Below, piece after piece: positions 1-8,758 of a stretch of 64,000 bases of DNA. Numbering within the stretch: position 1 is the stretch's first letter; each line of letters starts with the position of its first letter. The stretch is taken from assembly GCA_026705605.1 (NCBI GenBank), contig JAPPAK010000002.1:93013-157012 (forward strand), given 5' to 3'. Under the pieces are notes generated by a model. That model saw only the letters and a list, made by a program, of their open reading frames with translations, had not been told where the DNA came from and searched no databases. This DNA is from Chloroflexota bacterium (GTDB lineage: Bacteria > Chloroflexota > Dehalococcoidia > Tepidiformales > Tepidiformaceae). Both the position numbers and the translations under genes were made by a program.

Positions 1-120
1 GCCGTAGATCGGGTCGGAGGCATCGCCCCGCACCTCCACCGCGCGGTTGTCCTCGATGTCGACCTCGATCGCGCAGTACGCGTGGCAGAACCGGCAGAAC
101 GACTTCTTCGTCTCGATCAC
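1..120 (-). CDS. Molybdopterin oxidoreductase, N-terminal fragment
   Basis: Only the first 40 codons are in the window; the gene continues past the left edge. The peptide carries a CxxCxxxC pattern (FCRFCHAYC, residues 9-16) near its N-terminus, typical of the [4Fe-4S] domain of the DMSO-reductase/formate-dehydrogenase family of molybdenum oxidoreductases. The GTG start at 120 is supported by a GGAGG ribosome-binding site seven bases upstream on the minus strand. The substrate cannot be told from so short a piece. It lies downstream of the exporter genes on the same strand, so co-transcription is possible but untested. Confidence 0.7.
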   Translation of the reverse strand, partial: MIETKKSFCRFCHAYCAIEVDIEDNRAVEVRGDASDPIYG

Positions 121-201
121 GGCAGGACCTCCGCGGGAACCTCGCGGCGGTCAGCGCTCGCCGCGCCCCGTTGCCGCCATCCTACCGCTCCGGAGAAGCC
201 C

Positions 202-2703
202 TCAGGACGATTCCTCGCCCTCGTCGAAGCGCCGGTGCGTGTCCTCGATGGCGACATCGAGGTCATCCCACAGCCGTTCCACCATCGAGCGCAGCCGCAT
301 GTTCTGGTAGGCGCCCCAGACGGTCATCGCGGGCGGCACGACGAGGATGGAGACGATCAGCGCGTACGCGATCGTGATCGCCGCCGTAATCCCGAACTCC
401 GCGAACGACTGCAGCGGCGAGAACGTCAGCACGGCGAATCCGAGCGCCGTCGTCAGCGCCGAGCCCAGCAGCGCCGAGCCCGTCGTCGCCAGGGTCCGGA
501 TGGCGGCCTTCTCCGGGTTCCGCAGCCTCGAGAACTCCTCCCGGTAGCGGTGGATCACATGGATCGTGTAGTCCACCCCGATGCCGATCGAGAGCGCCGT
601 GATGATCGAGGTGACAATCGTGTAGGGGATGCCCAGCAGCGCCATCGTGCCCAGCACCCAGATCAGCACCAGCACGATCGGCGCGACCGCAATAAACGCC
701 AGCGCCGGCTGCCGCAACGTCACCCAGAAGAAGATGATCAGGATCCCCAACGCCGCCGCGATCGTCGTCGCGATCGCCTCCGTTTGCCGGTCCCTGATCT
801 CATCCGCCACCGCGAGCGTGATGATGTCCTGCGAGGTGGCCGTGATGTCGTCGTCGCCGCCGTACCAGAGCCCGCGAATGTCGTCGTGCATCCCCTTCGT
901 CTCGTGCGGATCGCCCGAGAAGGCTCGGAACTGGATCAGCGCGGTGTCGGTCCCATCTGGGTTGTTCACCAGCACATGCCGCAGCCCCACGGGATCGCGT
1001 TCCCCCAGTGCGTCGAGGAAGCGCTGGATGAGCGCTGAGTCGAGGTGAAGCCCCGCCGTTGCCTCGTTGAAGAGCTGCTCGAGTTCCGGGTCGTAACGGA
1101 GATCGCCCTCCCCGTCGTTCGTGATCCAGTCGTCCGTGAGCACCGCCAGTGACGCTTCCACCTGCCCCTCCGCTGCCCGCGGGCGGGTTCGCTCATCCTT
1201 GAACGCCTCCGTGAAGTCAAAGAGGTTCTGGATCGTGCGCGTGTCGGAGATTTCGGCCTGCACAAGGACGCTCACGACCTCCGTGGAGCCGCCCACGGCC
1301 TCGTCCAGCGTCTCCAAGTCCTCCAGCGCGTGGCCGTCCCGCGGGAGGATGTCGCGCACGCTGAAGTTCGTCGTGAGGTCCGTCGTCGCAAACCCGAACC
1401 CGATCGACGCCACCGCCACGAAGGCGATGTAGGGCGCCGGTCGGCGTGAGATCGAGGCTCCCAACCGCTCCGCCAGCTGCTCGATGCCGGGGAGGGCGTT
1501 GGCGATCGGGCGTACCGGGGGCAGCGTCCCCCGTGCCTCCCGGCGCCGGTCGATGATCGTCCGCACCGCGGGGATGAGCGTGAGCATCACGATCAGGCTT
1601 AGTCCCACCCCCATTCCGGCGACCACGCCGAAGTCCCCGATCGCCCCGATTGGGGAAATCAGGTTCGTCAGGAAGCTCACGATCGTCGTGGCCGCGGCCA
1701 GCGTCAGGGGAATGACCACGTTGCGCAGCCCGACCCGGACGGCGCTCGCCACTGGTTCACCCGCAATGCGCTGCTCGCGGTAGTGCGAGACCGCCTGGAT
1801 CGAGTAATCCACCGTGAGGCTGATGAGGATGAGCGGCACCATCGAGGTGAGCGCGTTCGGCGGCCCGATCGCCCCGAACCCCTCCGGCCCCAGCCAGCCC
1901 TCCCCCCCTACCGTCCAGAGCACCGCCAGGATCAGCCCCGCAACCGTCAGCAGCAGGTCCGAGAGGGTACGCATGAAGAGGAGGGTGAGCAGCGCCACGA
2001 CCAGGAGGGCGATGCCCATCACGGGCAGCATGCCCGAGCCCGTTGCCTCCAGGACCTCCTCCTCGATCACCGGGACCGACAGGCTCCGCACCTGCAGCGG
2101 GCCCTCGGCCTCTTGCGTCAAGTCCTCGATGCGGAGCTGGGCATCGTCGCTCGCGTCGTCGTCGGTCTCGAGTACCCGTACCATCGCCACGCCGACCGGC
2201 GTTCCGTCCGCGTCGGTTCCGACCAGCGCATCGAGCGTTGCGTACAGCTGCGCCGCTTCGGGGGTCGTGCGGAGGTACTCGACCGTCGCGTCGATCTGCG
2301 CCTGCGGCACCGAAGCGAAATCGTCCGTTTCCAGCAGGAACGCCATCACCTGCGTGGGCGCGAGAATCGGGTTCGTGGGCGGCAGCAGGTTGCCCACCTG
2401 CGGGTCGGCCGCGATCCGCCCCAGCAGGGCGTGCATCTGCGCGAGTCCGTCGGACGTAAGCGTCTCGCCCCGGAAGACGAGGGTGACCAGGTTCACGTCG
2501 GCGGAGTCGCCGAAGAGCTCGTCGATCTGCGCCATCGCCCGCGCGACGTCGCTGTCCTGGGGCAGGAACGCCTCGTTTTCCGCCTGTGGCGCCCGCTGCC
2601 CGATTCCCGCCACCAGCAAAACCGTCACGATGGCGAGGACGGCGAGCGTGACCCAGGGCCGCGCCGTCACCGCTCGGCTGACCAGGTCCAGCAACTTACC
2701 CAT
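202..2703 (-). CDS. MMPL/RND-type membrane exporter, copy A
   Basis: An 833-residue inner-membrane protein of the HAE-3/MMPL branch of the RND superfamily, which export hydrophobic molecules or lipids using the proton gradient. One membrane helix lies at about residues 17-36, then a soluble loop to about 225, then a block of helices. This plan repeats in the second half, the usual RND duplication. The motif GIGVDYTIH at about 707-715 is the family hallmark, and a related VDYSIQ motif sits in the first half. It is followed by a short charged tail. It lies 57 bases downstream of a close paralogue on the same strand. No membrane-fusion protein or outer-membrane channel is adjacent, which fits a stand-alone MMPL transporter. 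Cargo unknown. Confidence 0.9.
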   Translation of the reverse strand: MGKLLDLVSRAVTARPWVTLAVLAIVTVLLVAGIGQRAPQAENEAFLPQDSDVARAMAQIDELFGDSADVNLVTLVFRGETLTSDGLAQMHALLGRIAADPQVGNLLPPTNPILAPTQVMAFLLETDDFASVPQAQIDATVEYLRTTPEAAQLYATLDALVGTDADGTPVGVAMVRVLETDDDASDDAQLRIEDLTQEAEGPLQVRSLSVPVIEEEVLEATGSGMLPVMGIALLVVALLTLLFMRTLSDLLLTVAGLILAVLWTVGGEGWLGPEGFGAIGPPNALTSMVPLILISLTVDYSIQAVSHYREQRIAGEPVASAVRVGLRNVVIPLTLAAATTIVSFLTNLISPIGAIGDFGVVAGMGVGLSLIVMLTLIPAVRTIIDRRREARGTLPPVRPIANALPGIEQLAERLGASISRRPAPYIAFVAVASIGFGFATTDLTTNFSVRDILPRDGHALEDLETLDEAVGGSTEVVSVLVQAEISDTRTIQNLFDFTEAFKDERTRPRAAEGQVEASLAVLTDDWITNDGEGDLRYDPELEQLFNEATAGLHLDSALIQRFLDALGERDPVGLRHVLVNNPDGTDTALIQFRAFSGDPHETKGMHDDIRGLWYGGDDDITATSQDIITLAVADEIRDRQTEAIATTIAAALGILIIFFWVTLRQPALAFIAVAPIVLVLIWVLGTMALLGIPYTIVTSIITALSIGIGVDYTIHVIHRYREEFSRLRNPEKAAIRTLATTGSALLGSALTTALGFAVLTFSPLQSFAEFGITAAITIAYALIVSILVVPPAMTVWGAYQNMRLRSMVERLWDDLDVAIEDTHRRFDEGEESS

Positions 2704-2760
2704 AGGGCGCCATTCTCACGATGCCCGAAGAGCGCGGCAACTCCGGTTCCGTGAGCCCGC

Positions 2761-5223
2761 CTACGGCTCCTCCCCGAGCTCCGTGCGCGCCCGTTCGACC
2801 GCGTGACGCAGTCTCAAATTCTGGTACGCCCCCCACACGATCATCGCCGGCGGCACCACCAGCACTGCCGCCACCAGCGCGTACGCGATCGTGATCGCCG
2901 TCACGACTCCGAACTGCTGGAACGGCGTCAGCGGCGAGAACACCAGCACGCCGAACCCCAGCGCCGTTGTCAACGCTGAGCCGATCAGTGCCGACCCCGT
3001 CGTCGCGAGCGTCCGGCTGGCCGCCGCCTCGGGGTCGCGCAGGCGGGCGAACTCTTCCTTGTAGCGGTGGATGACGTGGATCGTGTAGTCCACCCCGATC
3101 CCGATCGAGAGCGCCGTGATCAAAGCCGTCACCACGTTGTAGGGAATGCCCAGCAGCGCCATCGTCCCCAGCACCCAGACCAGCACCAGCACGATCGGTC
3201 CGACGGCGATGAACCCCAGCGCCGGCTGCCCCTGCGTCACCCAGAAGAAGATGGTGAGGATGACGAGCGCCGCGCCGATCGTGGTCACGATCGCTTCTGT
3301 CTGGCTCTCCGTGATGACCTCGACGATCTCGAGGCTGATGATGCTCCCGGAGGTTGCGGTGAACTCGTCCTCGCCGCCGAACCAGAGCCCGTTGATGTCC
3401 TCCAGCATGGCCGCCGTCCGCTTCTGATCGCCCGCCAGCGCCCGGAACTGGATCAGGAGCGAGTCCGCCCCCTCCGGGTCGTTCACCAGCACGCGCGCGA
3501 CCGCTTCGGGGTCCAGCTCCGCCAGTCGGTCGAGGAACGCCTGTGCTACAACCGGGTCGACCCGCACCCCCGCCGACCCCTCCTCGAAGAGGGTCGCCAG
3601 GTCGGCGTCGTACCTGTCGCCGGGAGCGCCGCTGTCCGTGATCCAGTCGAGCACGAGCAATCCCACCGACCCCTGCACGTCCCCGACCACGCCCACCGGT
3701 CGCCGCAGGTCGTCCTGGAAGGCGTCCGTGAAGTCGAGCAGGTTCAGGATCGTGCGCGCCTGCGTCACCTCCGCCTCGATCAGCACGTTCACCGCTTCCG
3801 TCGATCCCCCGAAGGCCGCGTCGAGCGTCTCAAGGTCCGTCATCGCATCGCCGCCCGAGGGCAGGAAGTCTCGCGTGTCGAAGGTCGAGTCGATGCGGGT
3901 GGCCGCCAGCCCGAGCAGCACGGTCACCACCGCCACCAGCCCGAGGTAGGGCGCCGGTCGCCTCGCCAGCTCCCGCCCCAGCGCCTCCACCGCCTTGCCA
4001 ACGCCAGGCAGCGCGTTCGAGATCGGGCGCGCCCTTGGCAGGCTCCCCTTCGACTCCCGCCGCCGGTCGAGGAGCGCCCGCCCCGCCGGGACCAGGGTCA
4101 GCATCACGATCAACCCGAACGCCACCCCGAGCCCCGCCGTGATGCCGAAATCGCCGTTTGCCGGGATGGGCGAGGCGAGATTCGTCAGGAAGCTCACGAC
4201 CGTCGTCCCCGCCGCCAGCGCCAGCGGGATCGTCACCGTCCGCAGCCCCCGCCGCACCGCTGTTCCCACCCGCTCCCCCGCGATGCGCTGCTCTCGGTAC
4301 AGGGCGATGGTCTGGATCGCGTAGTCGACCGCCAGTCCGATCAGCATGATCGGCACCATCGTCGTCAGGATATTCGGGGGCCCGATCCATCCCAGTCCGT
4401 TCGGGCCCAGCCACCCCTGCGCTCCCGTGATCCACACGATCGTCACGAGCAGCCCCGCCAGCGTGAGCAGCACGTCCGAGGGTGAGCGCATGAACAGGAA
4501 CGTGAGCGCCGCGATCACCAGTAGCGCCACCGCCATCAGCCGCAGCATCGTCGAACCCGTCGCCCGGTCGCCCTCCTCGTCGACTGTCGCCTCCGAGACG
4601 CTGCGTGCCGCCAGCGGTCCATCGACCGCCTCCGTGAGCTCGTGGATCGCCAGCTCAGCCTCGACCAGCGTCTCGACGTCGCCCGGGTCGCGCAGGCGGA
4701 TGGTCGCGATCGCGATGGGCGTGCCGTCCGCGTCGGTACCCGTCAGCGCATCGAGCGCCGCCCGCTGCCCGGCCAGCGCCCCCTCCCGCCCGATGCGCTC
4801 GAGCGCGGCGTCGATTTCCGCCTGTGTCGTGCCGCCGAATTCCTCCACCCCCAGCACCGCCGCCAGCGGCTCCGTCGGCGCGACCACCGCGTCCCCCGCC
4901 GCCAGCACGTCCGCCACCCGCTCGTCCGATGTGACCCGCTCGACCACGCGGTCGATCTGCGCGAGCCCCTCCGGCGTCAGCGCCTCCCCCCGGAACAGCA
5001 GCGTCACCGAGGCCGTCTCCGCCGACTCCCCGAAGCGTGCCTCGAGCTTGTCGAGCGCCAGCGCCACGTCGCTGTCGTCCGAGAGGAAGATTTCGTTGTC
5101 CGCCTGCGGCGCCCGCTGCGGGATGCCCGCCCCCAGCGCGACCGTGATGGCGGTGACCACCGCCAGGGTCACGGCCGGCCGCACCGTCACGACCCAGCTC
5201 AGCGCGTCGAGCACCCGTCCCAT
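2761..5223 (-). CDS. MMPL/RND-type membrane exporter, copy B
   Basis: An 820-residue paralogue of the downstream exporter with the same architecture: N-terminal helix, large extracytoplasmic loop, helix bundle, then a repeat of that unit. The GIGVDYTIH motif is near the C-terminal third, followed by RYKEEF in place of RYREEF. Both proteins begin MG(K/R) and share the loop signature around QRAPQA(E/D)NE, so they arose by tandem duplication. The two are probably co-transcribed, this one first. As with copy A the substrate is unknown; lipids, fatty acids or hydrophobic toxins are the usual cargo of the family. Confidence 0.9.
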   Translation of the reverse strand: MGRVLDALSWVVTVRPAVTLAVVTAITVALGAGIPQRAPQADNEIFLSDDSDVALALDKLEARFGESAETASVTLLFRGEALTPEGLAQIDRVVERVTSDERVADVLAAGDAVVAPTEPLAAVLGVEEFGGTTQAEIDAALERIGREGALAGQRAALDALTGTDADGTPIAIATIRLRDPGDVETLVEAELAIHELTEAVDGPLAARSVSEATVDEEGDRATGSTMLRLMAVALLVIAALTFLFMRSPSDVLLTLAGLLVTIVWITGAQGWLGPNGLGWIGPPNILTTMVPIMLIGLAVDYAIQTIALYREQRIAGERVGTAVRRGLRTVTIPLALAAGTTVVSFLTNLASPIPANGDFGITAGLGVAFGLIVMLTLVPAGRALLDRRRESKGSLPRARPISNALPGVGKAVEALGRELARRPAPYLGLVAVVTVLLGLAATRIDSTFDTRDFLPSGGDAMTDLETLDAAFGGSTEAVNVLIEAEVTQARTILNLLDFTDAFQDDLRRPVGVVGDVQGSVGLLVLDWITDSGAPGDRYDADLATLFEEGSAGVRVDPVVAQAFLDRLAELDPEAVARVLVNDPEGADSLLIQFRALAGDQKRTAAMLEDINGLWFGGEDEFTATSGSIISLEIVEVITESQTEAIVTTIGAALVILTIFFWVTQGQPALGFIAVGPIVLVLVWVLGTMALLGIPYNVVTALITALSIGIGVDYTIHVIHRYKEEFARLRDPEAAASRTLATTGSALIGSALTTALGFGVLVFSPLTPFQQFGVVTAITIAYALVAAVLVVPPAMIVWGAYQNLRLRHAVERARTELGEEP

Positions 5224-5281
5224 GGCGCGCCATTCTCAACGCGCTCGCGGCGTCCGCCAACCGTCCCCGCGACGAGGGTCG

Positions 5282-5704
5282 TTAGCCCCAGTGCCCCGCC
5301 ATCGGCGGGCTGTTCCAGACCTCGGCGATGCGCCCCTCCACCACCCGGAACACCTCGATCCCGCAGATACGCAGCTCGTCCCCCACCACTTCCGCCTCCA
5401 CCCCCGAGGCCGCCAGCGCCGTCCCCGTGGGTCCCGTCATGTTCCAGACCCACGTCACGTCCCGCCCGTCGCCCGCCAGCAGCAGCGTCTCGAAGTGCAG
5501 GCCGCGCCCGTCCGCCGCCGTTCCCGCCTTTCGTTCGCCCGTGACGCGCTCCAGCTGCTCGGCGTGGCTCATCACCCGCGACCGGCCCGCATCGTGCCGC
5601 ACGTAGGGATCGGCGCAGTACTCGACCACCGCCGAGCTGTCGCCAAGGTTCCACACGCGTTCCACGTAGCTCGCGACGATGTCTCGCGGCTCAAGCTCCG
5701 CCAT
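5282..5704 (-). CDS. SnoaL/NTF2-like protein
   Basis: A 140-residue protein with the cone-shaped alpha+beta barrel pattern of the SnoaL-like (nuclear transport factor 2) superfamily: an N-terminal helix (VASYVERVWN), a YVRHD strand near residue 35, and the final strands ICGIEVFRVVEGRIAEVWN. Members include polyketide cyclases, isomerases and non-enzymatic ligand binders, so no reaction can be assigned. I chose the ATG at 5704 because the upstream extension runs into the promoter of the divergent flavoprotein gene and the homology-like region starts there. It may be transcribed separately from the exporter genes, whose start is 58 bases away. Confidence 0.75.
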   Translation of the reverse strand: MAELEPRDIVASYVERVWNLGDSSAVVEYCADPYVRHDAGRSRVMSHAEQLERVTGERKAGTAADGRGLHFETLLLAGDGRDVTWVWNMTGPTGTALAASGVEAEVVGDELRICGIEVFRVVEGRIAEVWNSPPMAGHWG

Positions 5705-5752
5705 GTGCGAAGTGTCGCATATGGCGGACGCTTCCCGTGCTCCCAAAGCCGG

Positions 5753-5758
5753 TATCAT
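5753..5758 (+). promoter_or_regulatory. Putative -10 element TATCAT
   Basis: TATCAT lies 32 bases before the TTG start of the flavoprotein gene and is followed by an untranslated leader with a GGAGG ribosome-binding site. The same hexamer recurs before other plus-strand genes of the window (15694, 19252, 28791). No convincing -35 box is visible. Confidence 0.4.
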
Positions 5759-5790
5759 CCCGCTCCTACTCCCGAACCGGAGGCCCGACG

Positions 5791-7014
5791 TTGGTCCGAC
5801 AAGAGATTCTCGATCGCCAGGAAGCGCTTCACGACACCCCCATCCTCGACCGCCTCGCCAACATGCGCGAAGCGCTCGTCCAGGCCGGCGACGAAGCCCA
5901 GCAGCTCCGCCACATGCCCGCCTGGGCCGTGCAGGAGATGATCGATGCCGGCATCTACCGCATGGTCGTTCCCGCCGAGCTCGGCGGCGAAGATCTGCTC
6001 GCGCGCGAGCAGATCGAGGTCATCGAAGCCGCCTCCGCCATCGACGGCTCCGTGGGCTGGTGCGTCCAGATCAACTCCGAGATCAACGCCCTCGTCCTCC
6101 GCCAGATGACCCGCGAGTTCGCTCACGAGATCTGCGACGACTGGAACTACCTCGTCTGCTCCGGGCTCGGTACCCCCAACGGCCCCTTCCCCGGCCGCGA
6201 GGCCCAGCGCGAGGGCGATGGCTGGCGCGTGACCTACCAGGGCGCATTCGCCAGCGGCTGCCACAGCGCCACCTACAACCTCGTTCTCACCGGCGAGACC
6301 ATCGACCCCACCACCGAGAAGCCCGTCGATGCCGCGTTCATGGTTCCCAAGGGCGAATTCGAGATCGTCGATACGTGGGACATGGCCGGCCTGCGCGGCT
6401 CCGGCAGCCACGATGTCCGGGTCGTCGGCTACGTGCCCCCCGAGCATGTCCTTCCCCAGGCCGCCCTCGCCCCCACGAAGCTCTGGGAGAACCCCACCTA
6501 CCGCAATCCCAACCAGGTGCCCTACAACAAGGGCGCCGTCGCCCTCGGCATCGCCCGCGGCGCCCTCGACGAGTTCACCACGCTCGCCGTCACCAAGACC
6601 CCGTGGGGCGCTGGTTCGCTGTTGAAGGACCTGCCCGAAGCTCCCGTCCGCCTCGGCGAGATGGAGGCGACCTGGGCCGCTGCTCGCGCCTTCCTCATGG
6701 AGACGCAGGACGAGATCGAGGAGGACCTGGGACCCCTCGATGGCGGCAAGGAGTACCCCGACTGGCCCCTCGCCCGCCGCGGCCTCCTCGCCTCCACCCA
6801 CGCCGCCCAGGCCTGCCGCCACGTCGTCGATGTCATCCACAACACCGCTGGCACCACCGCCAGCCGCATGAGCCACCCGCTCGAGCGCAAGCTCCGCGAT
6901 GCCCACCAGGCCGCCGCCCACGGCGGCGTCAGCTGGCGGCACTACGGCAACCTCGGCCGTACCTGGCTCGGCGAGGATCCGCCCCCGCAGTACGCCACCC
7001 CCACCCGCGCGTAG
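5791..7014 (+). CDS. Acyl-CoA-dehydrogenase-like flavin monooxygenase, copy A
   Basis: A 407-residue protein of the acyl-CoA dehydrogenase fold, of the HpaH/DszC-like type that uses reduced flavin for hydroxylation rather than classic beta-oxidation. Seen in the sequence are SAIDGSVGWC (residues 82-91), the mid-domain stretch GLRGSGSHDV, and the C-terminal helix with ERKLRDAHQA. The TTG start at 5791 is chosen because GGAGG lies seven bases upstream and the start aligns exactly with the ATG of the downstream paralogue; an in-frame ATG at 5737 would overlap the promoter. No flavin reductase is adjacent. Substrate unknown. Confidence 0.85.
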   Translation: MVRQEILDRQEALHDTPILDRLANMREALVQAGDEAQQLRHMPAWAVQEMIDAGIYRMVVPAELGGEDLLAREQIEVIEAASAIDGSVGWCVQINSEINALVLRQMTREFAHEICDDWNYLVCSGLGTPNGPFPGREAQREGDGWRVTYQGAFASGCHSATYNLVLTGETIDPTTEKPVDAAFMVPKGEFEIVDTWDMAGLRGSGSHDVRVVGYVPPEHVLPQAALAPTKLWENPTYRNPNQVPYNKGAVALGIARGALDEFTTLAVTKTPWGAGSLLKDLPEAPVRLGEMEATWAAARAFLMETQDEIEEDLGPLDGGKEYPDWPLARRGLLASTHAAQACRHVVDVIHNTAGTTASRMSHPLERKLRDAHQAAAHGGVSWRHYGNLGRTWLGEDPPPQYATPTRA

Positions 7015-7025
7015 GAGAGTCCCGC

Positions 7026-8258
7026 ATGGTCCGTCCCGAGATCATCGAGCGCCAGAACGCCATCAAGCAGACGCCCATGCTCGACCGCATCGCCGGCATG
7101 AAGGAGATGCTCCTGCAGGCCGGCGACGAGGCGCAGGAGCTGCGCCACCTCCCCGAGTGGGCCTCGAAGGAGATGGCCGATCAGGGGCTCTACCGCTTCG
7201 TCCTCCCCGAGGAGCTCGGCGGCGAGAACGTCAACGCCCGCGCGCAGATCGAGAACGTCGAGGCAGCCTCCGCCATCGACGGCTCTGTCGGCTGGTGCGT
7301 CCACATCAACTCGGAGATCAACGCCCTCGTCATCCGCCGCATGGAACCCGCCCTCGCCCACGAGATGTGCGACGACTGGTACGTCCTCGTCTGCTCTGGG
7401 CTCGGCCCCCCCAACGGCCCCAACCCCGGCCGCAAGGCCCGTCGCGACGGCGACGGCTGGCGCCTCAACTACCAGGGCTCCTTCGCCAGCGGCAGCCACA
7501 ACGCCACCTGGAACTTCGTCATGGCCTCCCAGATGACCGACGAGGACACCGGCGAGACCCCCGTGAACTCCTTCATGGTCCCCCGCGGCGAGTTCGAGGT
7601 CGTCGACACCTGGGACACCGCCGGCATGCGCGGCTCCGGCAGCCACGACGTCCGCATGACCGACTGCTACGTGCCCCCCGAGCACACTCTCCCCGAAGTC
7701 GCCCTCGCTTCCAGCGAGATCTGGGAGAACCCCACCTACCGAAACCCCACCCACGCCGTCTACAACAAGGCCGCCGTCGCCCTCGGCGTCGGGCGCGGAG
7801 CCGTCGACTCCTTCGTCGACCTCGCCAAGGTCAAGACCCCCTGGGGCTCCGGCTCGATGCTCAAGGACCAGCCGCAGGCCCAGATTCGCGTCGGCGAAGC
7901 GGAAGCCACGCTGCAGGCCGCCCGCATCTTCGTCATGGAGACGCAGGACGCCCTCGAGGCCCACCTCGGCCCCCTCCCCTCACAGGGCGGCCGCCTCACC
8001 CCCGACTGGGAGCACGCCCGTCTCGCCCACCTTGCCTGCGCCCATGCGGCCCAGTCCGTACGGCAGATGGTCGGCGTCCTCAACAACACCGCCGGCACCA
8101 CCGGCAGCCGTATGGACAGTCCCCTCGAGCGCAAGCTCCGCGACGCCCACCAGGCCGCCACCCACGCCCTCATCTCGTACCGCCACTACGAAAACATCGG
8201 CAAGACCTGGGTCGGCCACGACCCACCCCCCAACTACCGCGAACCCGAACGCGCCTGA
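7026..8258 (+). CDS. Acyl-CoA-dehydrogenase-like flavin monooxygenase, copy B
   Basis: A 410-residue tandem paralogue of the preceding gene, colinear throughout: SAIDGSVGWC, GMRGSGSHDV and ERKLRDAHQA are all conserved. By eye more than half the residues match. It starts 11 bases after the stop of copy A, so the two are co-transcribed and could form a hetero-oligomer or have split substrates. The family includes flavin-dependent hydroxylases of aromatic and heterocyclic compounds; the true reaction is not visible. The ATG has an AGGAG ribosome-binding site that overlaps the end of copy A. Confidence 0.88.
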   Translation: MVRPEIIERQNAIKQTPMLDRIAGMKEMLLQAGDEAQELRHLPEWASKEMADQGLYRFVLPEELGGENVNARAQIENVEAASAIDGSVGWCVHINSEINALVIRRMEPALAHEMCDDWYVLVCSGLGPPNGPNPGRKARRDGDGWRLNYQGSFASGSHNATWNFVMASQMTDEDTGETPVNSFMVPRGEFEVVDTWDTAGMRGSGSHDVRMTDCYVPPEHTLPEVALASSEIWENPTYRNPTHAVYNKAAVALGVGRGAVDSFVDLAKVKTPWGSGSMLKDQPQAQIRVGEAEATLQAARIFVMETQDALEAHLGPLPSQGGRLTPDWEHARLAHLACAHAAQSVRQMVGVLNNTAGTTGSRMDSPLERKLRDAHQAATHALISYRHYENIGKTWVGHDPPPNYREPERA

Positions 8259-8262
8259 CCCC

Positions 8263-8733
8263 CTAGGCCCCCGCCACCGCCAGCCCCTCCACCACCTCCA
8301 CCCCCGGGACGCGCCTCAGCGCGTCCGGCGCGACCGCGATCTTCGAGCTGCGCACGCCGCTCCCGAGGATGACCCGGTCCAGGTCGAATACCGCCGCGTC
8401 GACGTAGATCGGCAAGCCCTCCGGTAGCGCGAACGCCGTCACGCCGCCGATGGCCATGCCCGTGTGCGTGACCGTGTCCTCCGCCGACGCGAACGACGCT
8501 TTGCGCACGCCCATCAGCTTGCGCACGCGACGGTTCACGTCGAGCCGCGTGTCGGCTCGCACGACGCACGCCGCGAACTGCCGCGGCTCGCTCCGAGACG
8601 CGATCAGGATCGTGTTCCCGCACTCCGGGACCGGGTAGCCGTACTCCCGGCAGAAGTCCGCCGTGTCCCCGAACGCCGGGTCGATCTCGATGCGCTCGTA
8701 CTCGATCCCGAGCGCTCCCAGCGCCGCCAGCAC
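8263..8733 (-). CDS. YbaK/ProX-type aminoacyl-tRNA deacylase
   Basis: A 156-residue protein of the YbaK/aminoacyl-tRNA-editing family, which hydrolyses mischarged tRNA in trans (for example Cys-tRNA-Pro). The family pattern K-x-SFA-S-AEDTVTHTGMAIGGVTAFALP is visible in the middle of the protein, with the conserved lysine just before it and the Gly-Gly of the binding loop. It ends four bases from the convergent flavoprotein gene. The GTG at 8733 is the only usable start; it lies 26 bases after the stop of the upstream esterase, so the pair may be an operon. Its exact tRNA target cannot be read from sequence. Confidence 0.82.
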   Translation of the reverse strand: MLAALGALGIEYERIEIDPAFGDTADFCREYGYPVPECGNTILIASRSEPRQFAACVVRADTRLDVNRRVRKLMGVRKASFASAEDTVTHTGMAIGGVTAFALPEGLPIYVDAAVFDLDRVILGSGVRSSKIAVAPDALRRVPGVEVVEGLAVAGA

Positions 8734-8758
8734 GGCGCCCTCGATGTCCGCTATCGCC

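Noticed and set aside
82..1038. Long plus-strand open frame (318 codons) opposite the MMPL exporter
   Set aside because: Composition is Arg/His/Asp-rich without motifs, typical of antisense frames in high-GC DNA, and the minus strand has a clear exporter.
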